Shown: positions 1 through 6,800 of the stretch, one piece after another | How the letters are laid out: every line of letters begins with the position of its first letter | Numbering within the stretch: the stretch's first letter is position 1 | Assembly: GCA_028700875.1 (NCBI GenBank) | Contig: JAQVRW010000149.1 | Location: 1-7,373, forward strand | Direction: 5' to 3' | Length of the DNA: 7,373 nt | DNA from: Candidatus Zixiibacteriota bacterium | GTDB taxonomy: Bacteria; Zixibacteria; MSB-5A5; GN15; JAAZOE01 | Notes under the pieces: model-generated | What the model was told of the DNA's origin: nothing | What the model saw: the letters and a program-made list of their open reading frames with translations, nothing else | Databases searched by the model: none | Position numbers and translations under genes: made by a program

Positions 1-152
1 CCGATAAACGTGACCGTGCCGTATTCGTTGGTATCGATCGCCGATACCGACGTGTTCAGATCGTGTTCCCACGACGTGTAAGTGTAGGCCGCGTCCGCCC
101 CGCTCACCAGGAGGAGGAGGGCGACCAGACAAAACATCCATTTCTTTACCAT
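1..152 (-). CDS. Secreted or surface protein with Sec signal peptide (N-terminal part only)
   Basis: Only the first 50 codons are in the window; the gene runs off the left edge. The product begins MVKKWMFCLVALLLLVSG and is a textbook Sec signal peptide: two lysines at residues 3-4, a hydrophobic core at about 5-16, and an A-D-A motif at 19-21 that predicts cleavage before Ala22. The mature part begins AYTYTSWEHDLNTSVSAID, rich in Thr, Ser and Tyr, as is common in exported beta-rich proteins. The ATG at 152-150 is chosen because GAGGTG lies six bases upstream. The gene starts 10 bases after the stop of the preceding two-helix membrane protein, so it is very probably the third gene of one operon. 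I do not recognise the family. Being downstream of two coat-like membrane proteins, it could be a virion surface or envelope-associated protein, but that is inference. The export call is firm; the function is unknown. Confidence 0.85.
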   Translation of the reverse strand, partial: MVKKWMFCLVALLLLVSGADAAYTYTSWEHDLNTSVSAIDTNEYGTVTFI

Positions 153-158
153 ATTCCA

Positions 159-164
159 CACCTC
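159..164 (-). promoter_or_regulatory. Shine-Dalgarno of the secreted-protein gene, overlapping upstream stop
   Basis: GAGGTG sits six bases before the ATG at 152-150. The TGA stop of the preceding membrane-protein gene (165-163) forms the start of this motif (TGAGGTG), so ribosomes ending one gene are placed directly on the next start. This supports translational coupling. Confidence 0.75.
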
Positions 165-420
165 AATACTCACCCTCGTGCATCGCATTCACGATCCCCC
201 AAACCACCAGGGAAATGAGGAACCCGACAATGAAATACGTCTGCCAGTAGGTCACGATCAGGTCAAAGATCGCCGTATCTCCACCGCCACCGACCCCGAT
301 ATCGTAGAAGATCATCGTCACAAAATCGTTGAAGATGCCGTAGGTCAGCATCACGACCACGATGGTGATGATCCAGATGAACAAGATATACGCCGGCGAA
401 TACCCATCCTGCAGTCGCAT
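163..420 (-). CDS. Small two-helix membrane protein, paralog of the gene just upstream (coat-protein-like)
   Basis: An 85-residue, very hydrophobic protein with two membrane helices, about residues 11-38 and 57-80, joined by a short loop with a GVGGGGD run (42-48). The N-terminus is short and polar, and the tail ends HEGEY. It is related to its upstream neighbour: residues 22-39 (VVMLTYGIFNDFVTMIFY) match that protein's residues 41-58 at 10 of 18 positions, and both second helices carry V-W-[AG]. The start is taken at ATG 420-418 because a full GGAGGTGAT lies three bases before it; an in-frame ATG at 450-448 would overlap the upstream gene and has no comparable site. Two short hydrophobic helices, small size and tandem paralogy are the features of major coat proteins of spindle-shaped archaeal viruses (the SSV1 VP1/VP3 pair is the classic case). 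That assignment is inference; a holin-like or other small membrane protein is the alternative. Confidence 0.88.
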   Translation of the reverse strand: MRLQDGYSPAYILFIWIITIVVVMLTYGIFNDFVTMIFYDIGVGGGGDTAIFDLIVTYWQTYFIVGFLISLVVWGIVNAMHEGEY

Positions 421-423
421 CCA

Positions 424-432
424 ATCACCTCC
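424..432 (-). promoter_or_regulatory. Near-perfect Shine-Dalgarno (GGAGGTGAT) deciding the start at 420
   Basis: GGAGGTGAT is complementary to the conserved 3' end of 16S rRNA (AUCACCUCC) over nine bases and ends three bases before the ATG at 420-418. The TGA inside it (427-425) is the stop codon of the upstream membrane-protein gene. It decides the start in favour of the 85-residue product over the 95-residue alternative and indicates tight translational coupling of the two paralogs. Confidence 0.85.
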
Positions 433-748
433 GGTACCGATCGTCTTCACGTCTGAAATTAACCATGAACGCCCAGACCATGATCGCCGTCATGAAGATG
501 ACCGGGAAAACGTTCAAGAACATCTTGATGTTATTGGCCACCCCCATGTTCCCGCCGTACTGCTCCACCATGGAATACATGGTGGTGGTGATGAACGGGT
601 GGAAGATGGCGTAGGTAAGCATCAGCACAAAGAGGCAGACCAGGACGACCAGCCACGTCTGGGCCAGCGATCCCTCCGGTCGTCGCACCACCGCCCCGGC
701 CCGATCAAGACAGGTTCGTATTTGGTTTTGTTTGACAGGTTTCTGCAT
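425..748 (-). CDS. Small two-helix membrane protein, first of a tandem pair (coat-protein-like)
   Basis: A 107-residue protein. Residues 1-30 are polar and basic (MQKPVKQNQIRTCLDRAG...). Two hydrophobic helices follow, about 32-58 and 78-98, separated by a loop of about 20 residues (VEQYGGNMGVANN), and a charged tail (FRREDDRYRR) ends the protein. By the positive-inside tendency both termini would be inside, with the loop outside. The core V-L-M-L-T-Y-A-I-F...F-I-T...Y recurs in the next gene, so the two are tandem duplicates. The ATG at 748-746 is preceded by GGGGTGA, and a TATA box lies about 45 bases upstream, making this the first gene of a short operon. The long basic N-terminus absent from the paralog could be a processed leader or a DNA/partner-binding arm, as in coat proteins of spindle-shaped archaeal viruses that mature by N-terminal cleavage; this is inference. 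No enzyme motif is visible. Confidence 0.88.
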   Translation of the reverse strand: MQKPVKQNQIRTCLDRAGAVVRRPEGSLAQTWLVVLVCLFVLMLTYAIFHPFITTTMYSMVEQYGGNMGVANNIKMFLNVFPVIFMTAIMVWAFMVNFRREDDRYRR

Positions 749-751
749 ACT

Positions 752-758
752 TCACCCC
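752..758 (-). promoter_or_regulatory. Shine-Dalgarno of the first two-helix gene
   Basis: GGGGTGA ends three bases before the ATG at 748-746, with the GGTGA core pairing to the conserved 16S 3' end. Spacing is short but the same as for the second paralog, whose site also ends three bases before its ATG. Confidence 0.65.
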
Positions 759-773
759 TATTATTGATAATGG

Positions 774-781
774 TTTCGAAA
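774..781. repeat. 8-bp palindrome TTTCGAAA in the leader/promoter region, possible operator
   Basis: TTTCGAAA is a perfect 8-base palindrome and sits in a wider imperfect one (GGTTTCGAAATCC, 772-784). On the minus strand it lies between the TATA box and the expected transcription start about 770, a place where a bound repressor would block initiation. It is short enough to be chance, so the operator role is only suggested. Confidence 0.25.
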
Positions 782-792
782 TCCTTATAACC

Positions 793-804
793 ATATATGT
801 TCGG
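793..804 (-). promoter_or_regulatory. Archaeal-type promoter (BRE plus TATA box) for the small membrane-protein operon
   Basis: Read on the minus strand, CCGAAC followed by ATATAT (798-793) resembles an archaeal BRE/TATA pair. A start about 25 bases further on would fall near position 770, giving a leader of about 20 bases to the ATG at 748. A second AT-rich candidate, TTATAA, lies at 785-790 and would give a shorter leader of about 13 bases. The surrounding gap is clearly more AT-rich than the coding DNA. It implies that the small genes can be expressed apart from the giant gene, which fits a need for many copies of coat-like proteins. Confidence 0.55.
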
Positions 805-835
805 ATGGGATACATAAGCGTATCTTCTGTCGGAC

Positions 836-841
836 AAAAAA
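836..841 (-). terminator. T-tract terminator after the giant gene
   Basis: Six consecutive T residues on the minus strand begin 14 bases after the TGA stop at 857-855. Archaeal RNA polymerase can terminate at T-rich tracts without a hairpin, and no stem directly abuts this one. The TATA box of the next gene follows about 40 bases later, so the tract marks the likely transcript boundary. Confidence 0.5.
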
Positions 842-854
842 GATGAGGAGTGAG

Positions 855-3800
855 TCAGAAGACCAGACCCCGGATCTTCCGGGACCGTTTCGGCGACGTC
901 ACCATGGCCAGGGTATCCCCGATGTGGTCCGCCACCTGCGTCCGCCGTTCGGTTCGCGCCATGGTGACCGTGCGGCGGCCGGCCGATCCGATCCGCCACT
1001 GGTTCACCGTGTCCTGATCCATTGCCAGGTGGTTAAACGTGATCGAGAAGACGCCTTTCCCGATCATCTGGTCCGCGGTCGCAATCGGCTGCACCATCTT
1101 CCGTATCCCGGTCTTCACCGGTTTTTTCGCTTTCTTCCCGCCGCCCCCCTCGGGGAGAGCAATCCGAGGCAACCGAATCGGGGGCGCCAGAGGAGATGGC
1201 GATCGGACCGTGGGGATCACGGGACGGGTCGGGGGGCGCGCTGCCGCAGGCGCTGGCCGAACAATCCCTGGGGAGGCGGTGGCCACCGCCTGCTGCGGCA
1301 CGACCGCGCTCTGCACCCCGGTGGCCGCCAACGTCGTAGATGTCCGGATATCGGGAAGCAGTTCCGTCGACCGGGCAAGATCGGAGGTGACCCCGAGCAT
1401 GACCGCCGGTTTGGTCATCTGCGGAACCGCAATATCAATCTGCTGGGTGCCCGGGTGGGTCAACCCGAACGCTCCCCCGGTGCCGAGCATCAGGGCGAAC
1501 CGGGGAACGATCGACGATGTCGGGTGGACCGGACGGGCGACCGCCTCCTCCCAGAAATACTCCTGAGCAACCCCGGTCCGTTTCGAGACGGGGTGGGACG
1601 AGATATCGGTCAGCAACACCTGGCCGCTGGCCGGCGACCCGCCGGACGATGACCCCGCGGCTGCCGTGAGTGCGGGGCGGGGCTCCGGGGCCGGGACGGG
1701 GGACACAGGAGCACGGTCCGGCACATCCCGACGCTGTATCGGGTCCACCCGGGCCGGTCCCGGCACCCCGTCAAGATCCTGCACCGGCCCGTCACCGGGT
1801 ATCTGACGCCGCTTGGTCGCGTCCAGCCATTCCCGGACGGTCGCCAGATACTCCTGCTGCGTCGCTAAGATCTCGTTCTGCACCGGGGGGGTCAGTTTTG
1901 CCTGCACGTACTCCCGTTCAGCCTGGATGATCGGAGCCCGATCCTCACCGGTCCGCCGTTCGTATTCACGGACAAGCCGGCCCACCGTGTTACGCGGCGA
2001 CTGTTCCACCTGCATCCGTTGCTGGTGGAGATCAGTCAGGTAATCTTCAGCCCCTTTCAAATAGGTCCGCAAATTCTGCTGCGTCATGGTCTCGGCAACT
2101 TCGGGCACCGCCGTCGTGTGTTTCCGCACATACCGGGTGGGAACGGCACGTAACGTGGTCACCGTGTCCGGCGCAAGCGAGACGATATCGTCGACGAGCG
2201 CACCACCCTGCCATACCTGCTGCTTTGCCGGCGATTGTAACATATTGACCGTGGTCGTCAGACCGGTCTCCTCCCGATACAACGCGTCCCGTTGCCGGCT
2301 CAGGTGGGGGTCGCGCTGGATCGCGTCCACCCGGGCATCGATCGCGTCGATCGTCTGCACGTCCGACCGCCGGCCGAAGACCCGGTCCCGTATGCTGCGC
2401 GGCCGCGCTCGTGCCACGTCGGCCAGCGTCTTCGCGCGCAGTCCCGCCCGCACATCCCGGACCGCGGTCTGCCGGGTCAACGCGCTATCCACCAGATCCC
2501 GGGCCGACTGCAACATCGCCCATTCGGGTCCGCCCGATCCACCGCGTTCCGAGATACGCACGTTCTGGGCATACAGGTCCTGGTCGAAATCCGACCAGAG
2601 TCGGTCTGGTTCCGCCAACATGCGCTGGTATTCGTGGGCGGCAGAGGTTGCCTTTGCCCGGTAGTAGCCACCGGCTATGTGGTCGGAGATCAGGGAATCG
2701 AGATCGTTCTGCATCCGGCCCAGGGTGGCAACATCCCGGTCGAGCGCCGCAAGGTCCAGCACATCGGGATGGGTCGCCGCGCTCTTCCCGAACCCGCCCA
2801 TCTCAAACTCTTTCGCCCGGGCGGTCGCCTGAGCGCCCGAGAGCAAGTCGTAGAAATCGCTATCGATCCGGTCGGTCAACGTCTGGTGGGTCTGCTGTTC
2901 AACCGTCCGGTCGCGTTTCGTGACCGTCGTCAGCGTCGGCCGTTGCTGCTGGCCCCGGTCGGCATACTGCCGCACGTCGTTGACCGGCATGGATTCCGCG
3001 ATTGTCGGGTGTGCCGAACCCGCGTCCCGCTCGCCGATCCGGCGCATCGCCGCCTGCACCGGTTCCGGCACCACAACCCGTGACGACCCGGACGCATCGT
3101 CCAGGGTGTTCACGAACGCAATCACCTGATCCGCGTCCTGCCGGACCGGGCTGCGCCGGAACTGATGGGTGCGGTACACGTTGACCACGTCCGTATACCG
3201 GTCTTGTAACGCGCCCCGAACCCCGAACCGGCCGCTAGTATGCAGCGCGTTCTCCTGCTGCATCCTGCCCGACATCCAGATCTCTTCGGGCAGGACCCGG
3301 CCAAAGAAATCGGCAGGGTTCTGGAATTTGACTCCATCGATCGTTACCGTCGTCGGGATCTCACCTGGTTTCGCCCCCCGGTTCAGCACCTGCCGGGTGA
3401 CGTCGATCGGCGCGTCCCGGGCCGGGAACCCGGTTACGGTCGGTTCCAGTCCTTTCGGGCCCAGGATCCGGTCCCCGATCGATACCCGCGGTTTGGCCGC
3501 TTCTACCGGATAGAGCCGAAGGATACCGTGCCCCGGATTGATCACCCCGTCAACGACATTCGCCCGATTGATAGTAATCACGGTGGGCGTGGGGCTGGAC
3601 TCGTCCACCACGCTGACCAGATGACTGACGTCGCCCGACCGTTCCGTCCGGGTGAAGAACCGAATGCCCGGAGTGGCAACATCGATCGCGTTCCCCACAC
3701 CCTGGATTTCATCTGCACGTCCCGTTCGTCCCGGTCGCCAGGGTTGCCGCTGTCCGGTTTCTTTGCCAAATATGTCATCCAGAGGTATCGTCTGCACCGT

Positions 3801-6800
3801 ATCGTCGACCGAAGTGCCCAGTCTCCGATACACATTCTGGAGTTCCTGGGGAATGACGTCGGTCGGAATCGCCCCAGCCTCACGATACTTCTGGAGATCG
3901 ACCGGTGAGACCTCCTGGGTGCTCCGTTCGCCCAGTGCCGCTCGCGCTTCCTGTACCTGCCGGGGAATGTCAGACGACGAGTCCATCCAGGGTTTGTGGA
4001 TGGTCGTCGTCGGTTCGGCCGGACGGTGATACTTTTCCACGTTCCGGAACAGGTTCTCCTGTTCTACGTTCTTGACCACGTTCTGTCGGAACGCTGCGGC
4101 AAACGCGTCCGGGTTCTCCGCATAGACGTTGATCGTCGCCACCCCGTCATCCGTGACCCGGCCGCCCATGGCGCGATACGCCTCATCGACCTCCATCCCC
4201 CGATTAGTGATGAGCGAGTCAGCGACCGACTTGCCGCCGATCATGTGCGGACCTTCCGCCTCCCGGCTGACCGTGATCATGGCCTTCTGAACCGTCTCCG
4301 GCATCCCCCCGAGCACGCCTTCGGCCGAGATGTTCGGCTGTGTATCATCCAGGGTGCGCACCATCTTCCCAACCGAGAACGCATCCCGTACGACGCCGCG
4401 TTGGTCCGGGTGGACCTGTCGTATCAACCGTTCCTGTTCGAACGCCTGGAACGGCCGGGATTCAGTGATGCGGCGGGAGGGGTTGAACGTCCGGGTTCCA
4501 ACCGTAAACCCTTTCGGCGTCACCGCACTCAACGCGCGCGGTCCCGCGACGCCCGCGAGGACGCCGCCCCCCATCTCCGCGATCGCCCCGAACGGGTCGG
4601 AGGTGACATAGTGTAATGTGCTCCCGGCGAACCGACCGACCCCACCGGCGGTGATCTTGGTCAGCGTGGACGGCGATTCCATCATGGACACCATCCCCAG
4701 AGTGGCGCCCATCGACGGCAGGCTCAATACCCCGGTCCCCACCCCGGCCGCCCCGGCAGCAAACGAGCGGGGACCGTGATGGACGTCGGACGGGTCCCCG
4801 ACGACCGTATCCCGCACTCCGGCCGCTAATTCACTCGTTTTTTGTCCGGTGAACCATTCTCGGGTCTCCATCCCCACGGTGTCGTCCAGGCCGAGCGCGA
4901 ACGCTTTGAACTCCGGCATCTCGACGGTGATCCCCTGGTGCTGCGGGTGGGCGAACCCGATATGGGCTTCCCGTGCCAGGGTTGCCGGGGCCTGCATGGC
5001 GCCGAGGATCCCGCTGATCGGCGTGGCGTCGACCATGTGCTGGACCAGCCCGTCCTGCTGTTGCACCACGGTCTCGCCCCATTTACCAAGCCCTTCTAAC
5101 CCGAACATCCCGGTGGCAACGACTCCTCCGACCACCGGGATCTTGGCAACGCCTTGTCGGAACATCTGTTCGTTGAACTGTTCTCCTTGTCGGTCCGCGA
5201 TTCCCTGGATCACCTGATCCCCATACGTCGGGCCCGACGGTCCCGTTGTCCCGGTCGCCAGATTGGTGTAGGTCTCCTGGGCCGTGAACAACGTCATCCC
5301 GCTCGTCTTATCAAACGTAGTCATCCGGTCCCGAAGCGCCTGCGACCGGGCGGTGAGATCGGCATCCGAGATCGCACTGGTCCGGGCATCGGTCGTCAAC
5401 CGGTTCGCCGCGCTCATGATGGCGTAGTATTCGAGAGCGTTCCGGCTGTTCTGTTTCATCTCGTCCCGATAGGCCGCCGGCATCCCGGCCAACCGGGTAT
5501 CGATCTCTTTCTCTTTTGCCGCGATCGACTGCTGTAACCAGTCGTCCGTCAACATCCCATCCTGGGTCAGCGCACCGACATCCTGGGAGAGGTCGATGCC
5601 GAACAACCGGTTCGTCTCCTTGATCAGGGGGGCGGCCTGCATGATCCCGGACGGAATGGCCTGGTAGTAGGTCTTCAGGTCCGGGTTGTCGAACTGGCCG
5701 ATCGCCGCGTTCAGCCCGCCGATCCGTTTATCGATCTCGGCCTGCTGCATGCTGTCCCCGTAGTCCTGCAACGTCCCGATCCCGGCATCCACATACTTTT
5801 TAACTTCATAGTCGTGGACCAGCGTTTTATACTGCCGGGCAACTGCCGTATCATACTTCCCGACTTCCGTAACCAGCCGATACGCGTCCCGGATCTCGGT
5901 CTCCGTGGGATCCCGGTTCTCGGCCTGGGCGGTCGCGAACAACGTGTCGATCCGGCTGGTCCGGTCGGCCATTTTGGCGTAGTCGTCGATATACTGGATT
6001 GCCCGCCGTTTATCGATATCGGAACCCCACTGGATGTCGCGTTCGACGACCTGTTTGAGATCGGTCTGCACCTGTTGCGGGATAGTGTCGCTATGGCTCA
6101 CGTACTGGGTCAAGGTAGCCGAAACGGTCTGCCACGCCGCTTCGCCGTCTTTGATGGTCAGCGGGGTGGCGGTCGCCGTTTGCAACGACCCGTCCCCGCC
6201 AAGAGATGCGATCGATGCCTGCGACGTAAAGAGGGTGTGTTCCGGTGGGGCTGACGGCGCGATCGCCACCTCGGGCACAGGTACCGGGCGGCGGCCGGCC
6301 AGCATCTCGTTCCATTCGGTCACCGCCGCGTTCCCGGCTCCCGACAGCGGGATGGGGCGGATGTCGACCGGGGTGGCCGGCGACTGCATCATGGCCGTGA
6401 GGTACATGGTCACCGGGATCCCGATCCCGGCCCCAAGTCCCACGCCCGGAGGAAGCGGGGTTGATGCCGTCACCGAAGGTGACGGGAGAGCGATCGCCGG
6501 CCGGGAGACTGCCTGGTTTGCATCAAGCTGCTGAAGCATCTGGTCCGCGGTTATCGCCGCGGTGTGGTCGAACAACCCCCGGTCGTCATACGACCGGACC
6601 ATGGTGCGATACTGTTCCTGCTGGCTCTCCGACAACGGGGTCCCGGCCGCCGTCGCGGCCTGCACGATCGAGGCCAGCGCGGTCACCTCCTGGTCCGGCA
6701 TCATCGCCCGGATCTGTCCAAACTGCGTGTCCAGCGGAAGGGATTGGATGTTCGCGGTCTCCTGATACACCTGATCAAATTGAGTTGCCAGTGCCGGCGA

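Noticed and set aside
163..450. Longer 95-residue version of the second two-helix protein starting at 450
   Set aside because: It would overlap the upstream gene, and its extra MKTIGTGGDW is encoded by the Shine-Dalgarno region itself. The ATG at 420 has a near-perfect ribosome site.
178..790. Plus-strand open frames over the two membrane genes
   Set aside because: The products are His/Asp/Arg-rich and arise from the reverse of hydrophobic codons; the minus-strand reading has clear membrane helices and ribosome sites.
836..883. Bacterial-type intrinsic terminator made of the 869-883 hairpin and the T6 tract
   Set aside because: The stem and the T tract are 27 bases apart and the stem lies inside the coding region, so they do not form one terminator.
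843..1652. 269-codon open frame on the plus strand
   Set aside because: It lies wholly antisense to the giant gene. Its product is an Arg/Gly/Pro/His-rich string without domain character, as expected from the reverse of GC-rich codons.
2292..3083. 263-codon open frame on the plus strand, and several similar ones at 3240-3908, 3996-4616 and 6564-7091
   Set aside because: All are antisense shadows of the giant gene, with compositional junk proteins and no good ribosome site or promoter.
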